Source: Oscillospiraceae bacterium CM
Lineage (GTDB): Bacteria > Bacillota > Clostridia > Oscillospirales > Oscillospiraceae
NCBI GenBank assembly: GCA_022870705.1
Contig: CP072107.1
Span: forward strand, 618,501-682,500
Reading direction: 5' to 3'
DNA length: 64,000 nt
Shown here: positions 14,933 through 23,897 of the stretch, piece by piece
Position numbering within the stretch: the first letter of the stretch is position 1
Layout of the letters: the number at the start of each line of letters is the position of its first letter
Program-made: the position numbers and the translations under genes
The notes under the pieces: generated by a model
The model's database searches: none
What the model was told of the DNA's origin: nothing
What the model saw: the letters and a program-made list of their open reading frames with translations, nothing else

Positions 14933-16951
14933 ATGGGGTTATCATTTTATAAACAGCTGATGACAAACCATGGCAGCTTTAAGCCGATTGACCCTGAATA
15001 TAAATTTGTCTATTTGCTGAATATTGTTTTATTCTTTTTTATCCTGATCAATGTTTTCTTTGCCGCTGTTGAACTGCTAATTGGCTTGATTCCGCTGGCA
15101 GGGATTCATATCGTTTCGGCTGTCGCCTGCACGCTCCTGCTGACATATTTTCATCGGACGAATCATTTAAAAGCCGCTTCCGGTGCCATGGTAATGCTTC
15201 TCTGCGCCGCCGTTATAGCCGTTTTATTTTGGCTCGGGCATCAAAACGTTGTTCTCGTACTTATTTGCCTCTTGCCGCTGCTGGTCTATTTCATCATCGG
15301 TTATAAAACGCCGCCATTGATTTACGGAATTTTTGTCGTTTATCTGTTTGCGTTTTTATTTTTCACGTATCAAAGCTGGGGTGAGTGCGTTTTCACGCTG
15401 ATCATCAGTGTTCACAGCGCTCTATCCTTCATCCCGCTGGCTTTAATGATGATGTATTATGAAATAAGCTGGAAAGAGGCCGGAGACGCCGTCTATCTCA
15501 AGAATACCGAGCTGGAACAGGCCAACGCAGCCCTTCGTGAGAGCAAGGACCGTCTTAGGCTGATTCTCGATTCGACGGCTGAGGCAATATTCGGCATTGA
15601 TTTAAAAGGCGCCTGCACGTTCTGCAACGCCAGCTGCCTTGAAATGCTCGGCTACAGGGAAGAAGCGGAGCTGCTTGGAAAAGATATGCACGAACTGATA
15701 CACAGCAAGCAGCGCGACGGTAAACCCATCCCCAAGCAAGACTGCAAGATCAATCAAACCTGTATGGAAGGCATCGCCACGCATGCCGACGACGAGGTTT
15801 TCTGGACGGCCGGCGGCAACTGTTTTGACGTCGAGTATAATTCTTATCCGCAGTATAAAGACGGTGTGATGATTGGGGCCGTTGTGACATTTCAGGATAA
15901 TTCTCTTCGAAAAATGCATGAGCAGCAGATTGCTTATTTCAGTTCGCACGATTCACTGACTGGCCTTCTGAATCGAAGTTATTTTGAAACAGCCATCAGT
16001 AAAATTGACACGAAACAGCAGCTGCCCGTTTCCGTTATCATGGGCGACTTAAACGGCTTGAAGCTGACAAACGATATTTTCGGCCACGACGCCGGTGACG
16101 ACCTGCTCGTCAAGGCGGCGGACGTTCTGAAGAAAACGTGCCGCGAGGATGATGTGATCGCCCGTCTCGGCGGCGACGAATATGTGATTCTGCTGCCCAA
16201 AACATCTCATGAAGACGCCATCCATATTGTCAATCGCATGAAGGACGCGTTGAGCCGTATCAAGGTCAACGCGATCAAATGCAGCATGTCTCTCGGCTGC
16301 GATACAAAAACATCCATACAGCAGAAAATTGATGTGACAATTAAAAATGCCGAGAGCGAAATGTATAAGGATAAGGCGCTTAACCACACCAAAGTCAACG
16401 CCGATATGATTAACGCTATCATCATGTCGCTCTATGTAAAAAGCCCGCGGGAGGAGCAGCACTCGACAAATGTCAGCCAGCTGTGTACCGCCATCGGCGA
16501 GGCACTCAACTTGCCGGAAACGCAGCTCACGCAGCTCCGCAGCGCCGGTTTTCTACACGACATCGGAAAAATCTGCTTTTCAAACAATGTTCTCAACAAG
16601 GTCGGTCCGCTCAATGAACTGGAAACCGTTGAATTCAAGCAGCATCCAGCTGTCGGCTACAGAATCCTCAACCTGTTTGACAACACCCTGAACCTTGCCG
16701 ACAGTGTCTATAGCCACCATGAATGGTGGGACGGCAACGGTTATCCGAGAGGCCTCAAAGGCAGCGAGATTCCACTCGTTGCCCGGATTGTCGCGGTCGC
16801 CGACCAATATGATTCTCTCACCAGCACATACAGCGATGACCCGCTCAGTCAAGAAGAAGCCCTCAAGCGGATGCAGGAGAAGGCCGGCGTGAAGTTGGAC
16901 CCGCAAATTGTTGACGTCTTTATTAATATGATGTCAAATTCAACGCCATAA
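14933..16951 (+). CDS. membrane PAS-GGDEF-HD-GYP protein
   Basis: 672 residues. About six transmembrane helices (residues 25-185) are followed by a short coiled coil, a PAS domain (about 205-325), a GGDEF domain with ARLGGDEY in place of GGDEF (about 400), and an HD-GYP domain with HDIGKI, HHEWWDGNGYPRGLKG and DQYDSL. The HD-GYP half carries the expected metal and substrate residues, so phosphodiesterase action on c-di-GMP is likely. GGDEY is a tolerated variant in some active cyclases. The ATG has GGGAGGG 6 bases upstream. Second c-di-GMP enzyme in this window. Confidence 0.88.
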   Translation: MGLSFYKQLMTNHGSFKPIDPEYKFVYLLNIVLFFFILINVFFAAVELLIGLIPLAGIHIVSAVACTLLLTYFHRTNHLKAASGAMVMLLCAAVIAVLFWLGHQNVVLVLICLLPLLVYFIIGYKTPPLIYGIFVVYLFAFLFFTYQSWGECVFTLIISVHSALSFIPLALMMMYYEISWKEAGDAVYLKNTELEQANAALRESKDRLRLILDSTAEAIFGIDLKGACTFCNASCLEMLGYREEAELLGKDMHELIHSKQRDGKPIPKQDCKINQTCMEGIATHADDEVFWTAGGNCFDVEYNSYPQYKDGVMIGAVVTFQDNSLRKMHEQQIAYFSSHDSLTGLLNRSYFETAISKIDTKQQLPVSVIMGDLNGLKLTNDIFGHDAGDDLLVKAADVLKKTCREDDVIARLGGDEYVILLPKTSHEDAIHIVNRMKDALSRIKVNAIKCSMSLGCDTKTSIQQKIDVTIKNAESEMYKDKALNHTKVNADMINAIIMSLYVKSPREEQHSTNVSQLCTAIGEALNLPETQLTQLRSAGFLHDIGKICFSNNVLNKVGPLNELETVEFKQHPAVGYRILNLFDNTLNLADSVYSHHEWWDGNGYPRGLKGSEIPLVARIVAVADQYDSLTSTYSDDPLSQEEALKRMQEKAGVKLDPQIVDVFINMMSNSTP

Positions 16952-16967
16952 GGTTCATAAACGAACA

Positions 16968-17002
16968 ACCCCGGCAGCTCTGCTGCCGGGGATTGACTTT
17001 TT
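16968..17002 (+). terminator. terminator of the PAS-GGDEF-HD-GYP gene
   Basis: CCCCGGCAG-CTCTG-CTGCCGGGG followed by ATTGACTTTTT. Confidence 0.8.
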
Positions 17003-17030
17003 ACCGCATCAATGTGCAGCCCGATAAGAC

Positions 17031-17213
17031 CTATGATGTCCTGCTGCTTTGGTCATTCATTTCATCATACAGCCGGTACCAGGCCTGCACGGTGTTTTCG
17101 AGAAAATAATAGTGGCGGATGTACGCAGCCAAAAGCACCGCGACGATGAGGACAAGGAGGAGCGTGAGGAGAGTGCCTATGGCGAGAAACAGCCCTGCCT
17201 CGGCGCTGCCTGG
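17031..17213 (-). pseudogene. in-frame continuation of the WG-repeat protein past a TGA
   Basis: Directly after the TGA that ends the WG-repeat gene, the same frame continues for 60 sense codons to a TAG. It encodes a clear transmembrane helix (AGLFLAIGTLLTLLLVLIVA region) and a charged cytoplasmic-like tail ending NDQSSRTS. It has no start codon of its own. The best reading is that the gene once ended in a membrane anchor and has gained a nonsense mutation, or that the TGA is sometimes read through. Confidence 0.5.
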
Positions 17214-18749
17214 TCAGTCTGGCAGGTATGCCAGATGAGAAAGGCGGAACACATCGGCACCGGCGGTGTTCAGATAGGCGTAGCTCAGATTGCTGTTAAT
17301 TTCAAAAAGATCTAGCGTCGTGTCAAAATTGGCGTATCCGGTTCCGGCGGCAATCGTTTTTCCGTCTCTGGTGAGGATTTGATAGGCCATTACGTCAGCG
17401 TAATCGCCGTATTCATTGATGATGAAGAATATCTGCCCGCTCGCGCTTTGAGCGATCTGAATGTTGGCGCTCGTTGTCAGCGGAATAACTGTTTTACCGT
17501 CAAGCGTCATCACGCCTTCCGACCACGTATCGTCGTTGTAGACATTGTAGCTGACAAGGCCGTCCACAACGGCACCGATATCGAGGTCGCCGGGATATGT
17601 GTGCTTTTCCGACCCCTTACTCAGCACAGTGCCGTCCTTTGTTTTTGCGTAAAACCAGCCGTCGGAAAGGAGAATCGCTTCCGGATTATCGGGCGAAATC
17701 TTTTTAAAATTGCTGTCATAATACGTCTGGTTATAGCTGCCGTTATTAAAGCTGTAGATACCGTTTCCCCATAAGCTGATGGCATAGTTGTTTTTAATGA
17801 GCGTTTTCCCGCCGGTGTCGATAACGGCATACGTCCCGTCTGCCAGCGTGACAATGGCCTTGCCGCTGACAAAAGGCTGGGCGTCTTTAAACTGCGGTGT
17901 GATGAGCATACTAAAATCAGTGCTGATGTACCCATATAGGCCGTCTTTCTGGACGGCGGCGTACCCCTCAGAAAAGGCATACGCATCTGTATATGCCGTG
18001 TAGGTTACCTTGCCGGTCAAAACGTCAATAAAGGCGGCATTGCCGTCATCAAGCTTGACTGCTAAAAAGCCGCCGCCGTATTGAAAGGTGTATGATGCGT
18101 CAGACGGGAGCAGATCATAGCAGGAAAGCGCTTTGATGTTATACAGCAGCTTGCCGCTGTAATTCATCACATCGATATCGTTTTTGTCGTCATTGCGTAC
18201 GAGCAGCATGACGTTGTCCATATAAATGATATGCTGGTAATCAAACGGGGTGATCCAGCTGCCGTCAAGCGCGCAGGCGGCATAGCGGATACTTTCGCGG
18301 GGATTGTCTTCATCGACGGTTCCAATAATCTTTGATAAATTATACGCCTTGGCGGTGTCGATACCGTCATAGCGGCCGTATTGATAGCCGTAACCTTCAA
18401 AGACGGATTCGTAAATTGGGTCGGTTACAATCATGCCGCTTTCAGTTATTAGGCCGTATGAGTATGTCAGCACATAGCCACTGTCGGTGTATAAAGGCTG
18501 CCCGGCATACGGCAGCAGCCTGCCGTAGCTGGCTGATGGCGTCAACGCCGCCAGTGGTCCGTCTTTGAGGCGCGTGTATTTTTCCGCAGGCGCGGTGTAA
18601 GATGCCAGCTTTGAATAATCTGTTTTAACGCCGGAATGCCAGTCTGTTGCCGCCGGGGTGGGCGCGGCGCCGTTATTCTTGCAGGCGGATAAAAGCAGAG
18701 CAGGGAGCAGGAGAAAGACCGGCCAAAAGCGACGAATTTTTCCTTTCAT
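17214..18749 (-). CDS. WG-repeat lipoprotein
   Basis: 511 residues. A lipoprotein signal with the lipobox LLLSAC ends near residue 22. The rest is a series of beta-propeller-like WG repeats (GLITESGMIVTDPIYESV, GLYGYISTDFSMLITPQF, GTYAVIDTGGKTLI). It would sit on the outer face of the membrane, but its ligand is unknown. It lies 9 bases after a phosphate-binding-like lipoprotein gene and is probably co-transcribed with it. The frame continues past its TGA into a transmembrane segment (17031-17213). Confidence 0.8.
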   Translation of the reverse strand: MKGKIRRFWPVFLLLPALLLSACKNNGAAPTPAATDWHSGVKTDYSKLASYTAPAEKYTRLKDGPLAALTPSASYGRLLPYAGQPLYTDSGYVLTYSYGLITESGMIVTDPIYESVFEGYGYQYGRYDGIDTAKAYNLSKIIGTVDEDNPRESIRYAACALDGSWITPFDYQHIIYMDNVMLLVRNDDKNDIDVMNYSGKLLYNIKALSCYDLLPSDASYTFQYGGGFLAVKLDDGNAAFIDVLTGKVTYTAYTDAYAFSEGYAAVQKDGLYGYISTDFSMLITPQFKDAQPFVSGKAIVTLADGTYAVIDTGGKTLIKNNYAISLWGNGIYSFNNGSYNQTYYDSNFKKISPDNPEAILLSDGWFYAKTKDGTVLSKGSEKHTYPGDLDIGAVVDGLVSYNVYNDDTWSEGVMTLDGKTVIPLTTSANIQIAQSASGQIFFIINEYGDYADVMAYQILTRDGKTIAAGTGYANFDTTLDLFEINSNLSYAYLNTAGADVFRLSHLAYLPD

Positions 18750-18758
18750 CAGCCGCTC

Positions 18759-19676
18759 CTAACCCGATACGGGCACATAGCCCTCTGTTTTGATGAGATG
18801 CTGCCCTTCGGGTGAGAGCAGCCAGTTATACAAAACGCGGGCGGGGCTCTTTTCAGGCTCGTCTGATGCAATGGCGACATAATACGGATTTAAGAACGGA
18901 TACTGCTTGGCGGCAATCGTCTCGTCGCTCGGGCTGACGCCGTCAATGGAGAGAATCTTGAGCCCGTCGGCCATCTTCATGTCGTTGGCATAATAATAAA
19001 CGGAGTAGCCAATGGCAGAGGCCGAACCATCAAAGCTTTTAACGGCCGTCATAAGGCCTTCCATCTCGCTGATCATATAGCTCTTTGGTGCCTCAGCCAT
19101 TTTCAGATCCTTCATGACGAGCTTTTCCATCAGCGCCTGGCTGCCGGACTCGGCGTTGCGCTGAAAGGCCTCGATTTTGGCATCGCTGCCGCCGACCTGC
19201 TTCCAGTTCGTGATTTCGCCGGAATAGATTTTCCGTACCTGCTCCGTTGTCAGGTTAGAGACGGGGTTATTGGCATTGACGACAAAAATGAGCGCGTCGA
19301 TAGCAATGGGCGTCATCTCATATGCAAAACCGGCATCTTTCATCTCCTGAAAAACGTCTGCATTCGGTTCGGCGGCAATCACGATATCAGCGTCGCCGTT
19401 CATCAGATTGCGATAAGATTGTGTTGTCTTATTAAACTGCGCCAAATCGGCAACCTGCTGGCGTGTCTCACCAAGCAGAACGCTGGCTATCGCCTGCCCC
19501 AGCGGAATCGTAGAGGTCGACCCGTCCATTTTCGGGAAATTGTCCCGCGTGAAAACAAAATCGTTCGTAGCCGCGCCGGACGGTGACGGCCCGGCTGTAT
19601 TCTGGTTTTTAAAGAAACAGGAACTCAAAAGCAGCATCAGTGCCATAAGCAGGACAAGTGGAATAATTTTTTTCAT
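18759..19676 (-). CDS. PstS-like substrate-binding lipoprotein
   Basis: 305 residues from an ATG with GGGAGG upstream. The lipobox LLSSC is near residue 20. The mature part has MDGSTSTIPLG, typical of the phosphate-binding site of PstS-type proteins, and VSNLTTEQVRKIYSGEITNWKQVGG, a hallmark of this family. No pstC, pstA or pstB is nearby; the only partner is the WG-repeat gene. Either it serves a transporter encoded elsewhere or it acts as a sensor. Confidence 0.85.
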   Translation of the reverse strand: MKKIIPLVLLMALMLLLSSCFFKNQNTAGPSPSGAATNDFVFTRDNFPKMDGSTSTIPLGQAIASVLLGETRQQVADLAQFNKTTQSYRNLMNGDADIVIAAEPNADVFQEMKDAGFAYEMTPIAIDALIFVVNANNPVSNLTTEQVRKIYSGEITNWKQVGGSDAKIEAFQRNAESGSQALMEKLVMKDLKMAEAPKSYMISEMEGLMTAVKSFDGSASAIGYSVYYYANDMKMADGLKILSIDGVSPSDETIAAKQYPFLNPYYVAIASDEPEKSPARVLYNWLLSPEGQHLIKTEGYVPVSG

Positions 19677-19869
19677 GACGTTTCCTCCCTTTTGCGGTGA
19701 TGGTATGTATAAGGAATTCATTGCCAAGTATCAGAATACCTGAAAATCCAGTTTTAGTAAAGGTCATTCATGCAACAAAAAGTAAATATTCGATAACAGC
19801 AAACTGTCCTACAAAGCGGTTACGGAACGTGATATGATAAGGACAAACGCAGAAAGGTCAAAAATACCT

Positions 19870-20703
19870 ATGCAGACGATTCTATATATCCTGCTCATTG
19901 CCATCGCCGCCGGGTTTATCGGCGCCCTGCTCGGCCTTGGCGGTGCGATTATCATCACGCCGGCTTTAACGCTCTTGTTCGGGATTGATATTCAATACGC
20001 CATCGGGGCGAGCATCATCTCCGTCATCGCCACATCGAGCGGTGCCGCCATCGCGTATCTGAAGGATGGCCTGACGAACATCCGCATCGGTATGCTGCTG
20101 GAACTTGGCACAACGGTTGGCGCGATTGCCGGGGCATATTTAAGCGGCCTCATTCATCCAAAATTTCTCTACATCGTTTTCGGCATCCTGATGCTCTATT
20201 CTGCCGTGATGATGCTCAAAAAGCTGCGTGCCGGCCATAAAGCGCCTGCAGTACCGCACCCGCTGGCAGAAAAGCTTCAGCTTTGTGATGCGTATTATGA
20301 CAAGAGTATTGATCAAACCGTGCCCTATAAGGTGGCTGGCGTTTACGGCGGTCTCGGCATGATGGTTCTGGCCGGGACGCTGTCAGGTCTGCTCGGCATC
20401 GGCAGCGGGACGTTTAAGGTACTGGGGATGGATTTGTTTATGAAGCTGCCGATGAAGGTATCAACGGCGACGAGCAATTTTATGATCGGCGTTACGGCGG
20501 CGGCCAGTGCGGGTGTTTACTTCTTCCGCGGTGATATAGACCCCCACATTGCGGCCCCGGTTGCCCTCGGTGTTCTGCTGGGCGCAACAGTCGGCACGCG
20601 TGTGATGCAGGTTCTGAAAAGCGGCGCTGTCCGGCTCATATTTGTCCCGGTGCTCGCCATCGTCTCGATTCAAATGATCGTCAAGGGGGTTATGTTCCGT
20701 TGA
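19870..20703 (+). CDS. TauE/SafE-family anion permease
   Basis: 277 residues with about eight transmembrane helices and the two internal glycine-rich repeats GFIGALLGLGGAIIITPAL and GTLSGLLGIGSGTFKVLGM that define the family. Members export sulfite or organosulfonates or take up related anions; the substrate here is unknown. The ATG at 19870 is chosen because a -10-like TATGAT lies at 19833-19838, which would leave the earlier start at 19834 untranscribed. It overlaps the DUF1634 gene by four bases. Confidence 0.87.
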   Translation: MQTILYILLIAIAAGFIGALLGLGGAIIITPALTLLFGIDIQYAIGASIISVIATSSGAAIAYLKDGLTNIRIGMLLELGTTVGAIAGAYLSGLIHPKFLYIVFGILMLYSAVMMLKKLRAGHKAPAVPHPLAEKLQLCDAYYDKSIDQTVPYKVAGVYGGLGMMVLAGTLSGLLGIGSGTFKVLGMDLFMKLPMKVSTATSNFMIGVTAAASAGVYFFRGDIDPHIAAPVALGVLLGATVGTRVMQVLKSGAVRLIFVPVLAIVSIQMIVKGVMFR

Positions 20704-21056
20704 AAAAAGACATCCGGGGGACAGAGCGTGCAATTGCTGCCCTGTTACAGGTAGGCGTCCTTTTAAGTGCTGCTGTTATTTTCGCCGGTCTTGTTTTATT
20801 TCTGGCAACGGGCGTGAGTGGTTATGAAGGCAATGCGTATCCGGTCGACCTGCCGGCGATTGTCACCGGCTTGCTGGCACTAAAGCCGTACGCCGTCATC
20901 CTGACGGGGCTCTTCATTCTAATCCTGACGCCGTTTGTGCGCGTCGGCGCCTCAATGATTTTCTTTATCCAGCAAAGGGATAAGGCATATACCATTATTA
21001 CAGCGATCGTTTTGATCATATTGCTCATCAGTCTTTTTCTTGGTAAAACCGAATAG
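20700..21056 (+). CDS. DUF1634-family membrane protein
   Basis: 118 residues starting at a TTG that overlaps the stop of the permease gene (TTGA). Three transmembrane helices, with the family pattern ERAIAALLQVGVLLSA and LTPFVRVGASMIFF. DUF1634 genes are regularly found beside TauE/SafE permeases, suggesting an accessory subunit. A bidirectional terminator follows. Confidence 0.85.
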   Translation: MKKDIRGTERAIAALLQVGVLLSAAVIFAGLVLFLATGVSGYEGNAYPVDLPAIVTGLLALKPYAVILTGLFILILTPFVRVGASMIFFIQQRDKAYTIITAIVLIILLISLFLGKTE

Positions 21057-21064
21057 CGGCAAAA

Positions 21065-21101
21065 AAAGAATCTTCTCCGGATGCTCCTGGAGAAGATTCT
21101 T
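21065..21101. terminator. bidirectional terminator
   Basis: AAGAATCTTCTCC and GGAGAAGATTCTT form a perfect 13-bp stem between two convergent genes. Confidence 0.85.
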
Positions 21102-21104
21102 GAG

Positions 21105-21374
21105 TTATACCTTTTTATTATTATCCTGTGATGTTGGCGCGTCCTTGTTTTGCGCCATTATTTTGTTGTAAAGCTCTTCACCGACGCAGAGCTTGGCGTG
21201 TTTGCACCAGCAGACGCATGAGAGGATGCTGTTATAGGCGACAAAACCGCATTTGTCGCACGGCACCTCGGTATCGATTGAGAAAATCTCAATTTCGTTG
21301 CCGCACTCCGGGCAAATCCTGATTTCAAGCGTTGGTGTTTTCAGCTTGTCGGCTCCGTGACATCCGCTTAACAT
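21105..21374 (-). CDS. small cysteine-rich zinc-binding protein
   Basis: 89 residues. Two rubredoxin-like knuckles, CPECG and CDKCG, are followed by a second cluster CVCWCKHAKLC, so about eight cysteines could bind two metals. The ATG at 21374 has GAGGAGG 8 bases upstream; the earlier GTG is too close to it. Such proteins are common in anaerobic Clostridia, with no known role. Confidence 0.75.
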   Translation of the reverse strand: MLSGCHGADKLKTPTLEIRICPECGNEIEIFSIDTEVPCDKCGFVAYNSILSCVCWCKHAKLCVGEELYNKIMAQNKDAPTSQDNNKKV

Positions 21375-21464
21375 ATCGGTCACCTCCTCTGAGCATCATA
21401 TTAAACGTTTTAAGTAAAAAAGTCTGTTGTTTATACAACGAAGGAGACGACATTGCTTTAAAAA

Positions 21465-21493
21465 TTGACATTATTCGTCTGTTCCAGTAAAAT
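21465..21493 (+). promoter_or_regulatory. predicted sigma-A promoter for the nitroreductase gene
   Basis: A consensus TTGACA is followed by a 17-base spacer and TAAAAT. Transcription would start near 21500, upstream of the AGGAGG site. Confidence 0.7.
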
Positions 21494-21550
21494 GAGGGCA
21501 TGAAGGAATCCCTGTATTTTCACCGAAGGCACGGATTCAGGAGGCACAGC

Positions 21551-22057
21551 ATGGACGTTTTTGAAGCCATTAAAACAAGACGGAGTATCAGGAAATATTC
21601 GGACAAGCCCGTTGAGGAAGAGAAGCTGACGTCGATTTTAGAGGCGGGGCGTCTTGCCCCGTCGGCAATGAACGCGCAGAACTGGCGTTTTATCGTTGTG
21701 CGCGATCGGGAAAAAATTCAAAAGCTGATGGATGCATCAGACGGCCAGAGCTTTGTCGGCCAAGCGCCGTGTGTCCTTGTCGTATGTGCTTCAAACCGCC
21801 GTCTGATGGCCTGCGGCCAACCGACCGATACGGTTGACGCTGCCATAGCAATGGCCTTTATGATTCTGCAGGCGCACGCGCTCGGCCTCGGCACCTGCTG
21901 GCTCGGCCGTTTCTTTGCAGACGCAATTAAAAAAACGCTGAACATACCGGATGATGTTGCCGTGGTGGCGGTTACGCCGCTCGGATATCCGGCAGAGCAG
22001 CCTGCGGCGCGGCCACGAAAGGCACGTCGCGAAATAGTCGGCATCGATACATTTTAA
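21551..22057 (+). CDS. nitroreductase-family FMN oxidoreductase
   Basis: 168 residues, the short form of the family. It starts MDVFEAIKTRRSIRKYSDKPV, the standard FMN-contacting N-terminus, and has LAPSAMNAQNW and GLGTCWLG. The ATG at 21551 follows AGGAGG; a longer frame from 21500 would begin at the transcription start. It would use NAD(P)H to reduce nitro compounds or flavins; the substrate is unknown. Confidence 0.88.
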   Translation: MDVFEAIKTRRSIRKYSDKPVEEEKLTSILEAGRLAPSAMNAQNWRFIVVRDREKIQKLMDASDGQSFVGQAPCVLVVCASNRRLMACGQPTDTVDAAIAMAFMILQAHALGLGTCWLGRFFADAIKKTLNIPDDVAVVAVTPLGYPAEQPAARPRKARREIVGIDTF

Positions 22058-22099
22058 CAAAGGCCGCGCGTATAGCGCCGGGCTGACGGGAGGTGGCCT

Positions 22100-23293
22100 A
22101 TGGAATTTTATATTGCAAGGCATCCTGTGTTTGACAAAGGGAGAAACATCTTCGGCTACAAACTGCATTACTGCCGTCAACTCAGCGACCACTTTTATGC
22201 CGGTTACCGCGAACCGGAAGATGCCGAGACGCGCTATCGCGGGCTGTGTTTTGACGGCTTTGACGAATCGCCCGACAGGCCGAAAGCGCTTGTCGACTTT
22301 TCGGAAGAACTGATTGAATCACTCATTCCGCTGTTCCCGCGGGAAGACACATTCATCTGTTATGTGGCGGGGGACAACAGCGAATCGACTGTTTTGCGTG
22401 ACTGCAAAGTAATTGGCAGTTATGGGTATCGCGTATCATACGAAGGTCCACTCGAGTTTATCCCGAAAATAGCCGCGTTTGTCGATATCGTTCGAGTCGA
22501 TTTTAAGGCACAGGACCCGAACATGCTTTATGATGTCATTCAAAAACATCAAGACCGTATCCGCTTCAACGCGTATCAGATCGAGACATGGGATGATTAT
22601 AAAAAGGCTCTTGCTATAGGCATTTCGTATTTCCAGGGTGATTTTTTCTTGTCGCCGCCGCCCGTCGGCCCTATTGGCATGAAAGCTTTTAATGCGACTA
22701 TACTCCGGCTACTCAGTGAGCTCAGCGTCCCAGAGCCGAGCGTCAGGGCCATCACAAACATTGTTGAGCACGACCTGAATATTACGTATAGGCTGCTCAG
22801 GCTCGTGAATTCTGCCTATATAGCGCCAAATTTCAAGGTGAAAACAATCTCCCAGGCGGTAACGATTCTCGGCCTGCAGGAGCTCAATCAGTTTGTCTCG
22901 GCGCTGATGGTACAGGAAATGCGCCGGTCTGAAAATCTGGAGCTTGTCACGCGGTCGCTCATACGCGGCAAACAGCTCGAACTTCTGGCCATCCGTGACA
23001 ACATACAGCTTAAAGGATCGGAAGCCTTTTTTACGGGTATTTTTTCTCTGCTTGACGTTATATTTCACAGAGATCAAAATACGCTTCTCGCGGACCTGCC
23101 GCTGACCGATGAGGTCAAGGATGCGCTCATGGGCGGCGGTGTGCTCGGGTCGATGCTGTCGATGCTCAAAGCGTATGAAAAAGGCCGGTGGGAAGAATTT
23201 GAAAGCGTTTACAAACCGGATTTGGCCGTGCAGGAAACTCTAATGATCACCTATCTCGAAGCCCTCGAATGGGCGCGCTCTATTGACTATTGA
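22100..23293 (+). CDS. EAL-HDOD (YuxH-like) signalling protein
   Basis: 397 residues: a degenerate EAL domain (about 1-195) that starts FYIARHPVFDKGRNIFGYKL, followed by an HDOD domain (about 200-385). The EAL catalytic set is missing: no E-A-L triad, and the usual D-D region reads RVSYEG. It therefore probably does not cleave c-di-GMP, though it might bind it. HDOD proteins act as signalling scaffolds. The ATG follows GGGAGGTGG. Confidence 0.82.
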   Translation: MEFYIARHPVFDKGRNIFGYKLHYCRQLSDHFYAGYREPEDAETRYRGLCFDGFDESPDRPKALVDFSEELIESLIPLFPREDTFICYVAGDNSESTVLRDCKVIGSYGYRVSYEGPLEFIPKIAAFVDIVRVDFKAQDPNMLYDVIQKHQDRIRFNAYQIETWDDYKKALAIGISYFQGDFFLSPPPVGPIGMKAFNATILRLLSELSVPEPSVRAITNIVEHDLNITYRLLRLVNSAYIAPNFKVKTISQAVTILGLQELNQFVSALMVQEMRRSENLELVTRSLIRGKQLELLAIRDNIQLKGSEAFFTGIFSLLDVIFHRDQNTLLADLPLTDEVKDALMGGGVLGSMLSMLKAYEKGRWEEFESVYKPDLAVQETLMITYLEALEWARSIDY

Positions 23294-23330
23294 TATGCAG
23301 CCGACAAAAGAATTGATTTAAAAGAATGGG

Positions 23331-23819
23331 ATGAAATTGACAGAAAGCACACTGCGTCTGACGCCGCGCCAATACGCCGTCCAGTTTATCAAGTTTACGC
23401 TTTTTTCCGTATCGGCAGGGGTCATTCAGATTTTGAGCTTCGCGGTTTTGCATCTTCTTATCAAAAACAGCTATTGGATGCCCTATCTTTTAGCGCTCAT
23501 TTTGTCCGTTCTTTATAATTTCACCGTCAACAGGCGCTTTACGTTTAAGTCGGCGGCCAATATTCCGCTAGCTATGTCAAAGGTTGCCGTATATTATGCG
23601 GTTTTTACGCCGCTGTCGACCTGGTGGGGACAATATTTGACAGATACCGGTTGGAACTATTTTATCGTTCTGTTTGGGACGATGGTGATAAACTTCGTCA
23701 CGGAGTTTTTGTTCTGCCGCTTTGTTGTCTATCGAAAAACTGTTTTCTCGAATAAATGGGCGGAGAAGGACAGGGCGGAGGCCGCCCGAAACAGCGGCGC
23801 GTCGAGACAGGAGCACTGA
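23331..23819 (+). CDS. GtrA-family membrane protein
   Basis: 162 residues with four transmembrane helices and YNFTVNRRFTFKS, the signature of the GtrA family. These proteins flip or assist transfer of lipid-linked sugars for wall or surface glycan synthesis. The ribosome site is weak, so the start could be later. It lies 37 bases after the HDOD gene, possibly co-transcribed. Confidence 0.82.
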   Translation: MKLTESTLRLTPRQYAVQFIKFTLFSVSAGVIQILSFAVLHLLIKNSYWMPYLLALILSVLYNFTVNRRFTFKSAANIPLAMSKVAVYYAVFTPLSTWWGQYLTDTGWNYFIVLFGTMVINFVTEFLFCRFVVYRKTVFSNKWAEKDRAEAARNSGASRQEH

Positions 23820-23832
23820 AAGTTCGCAACTC

Positions 23833-23884
23833 TATGAAAAAGCCCCGAAGGCCAGCCGGTAACAGGCTGCCTTCGGGGCTTTAT
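23833..23884. terminator. bidirectional terminator
   Basis: AAAGCCCCGAAGGC and GCCTTCGGGGCTTT pair around a short imperfect inner stem, between two convergent genes. Confidence 0.85.
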
Positions 23885-23897
23885 TATAACGAAATGA

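Noticed and set aside
17049-17315. 88-codon plus-strand frame
   Set aside because: It is antisense to the WG-repeat gene end and its in-frame extension, which has a clear membrane helix on the other strand.
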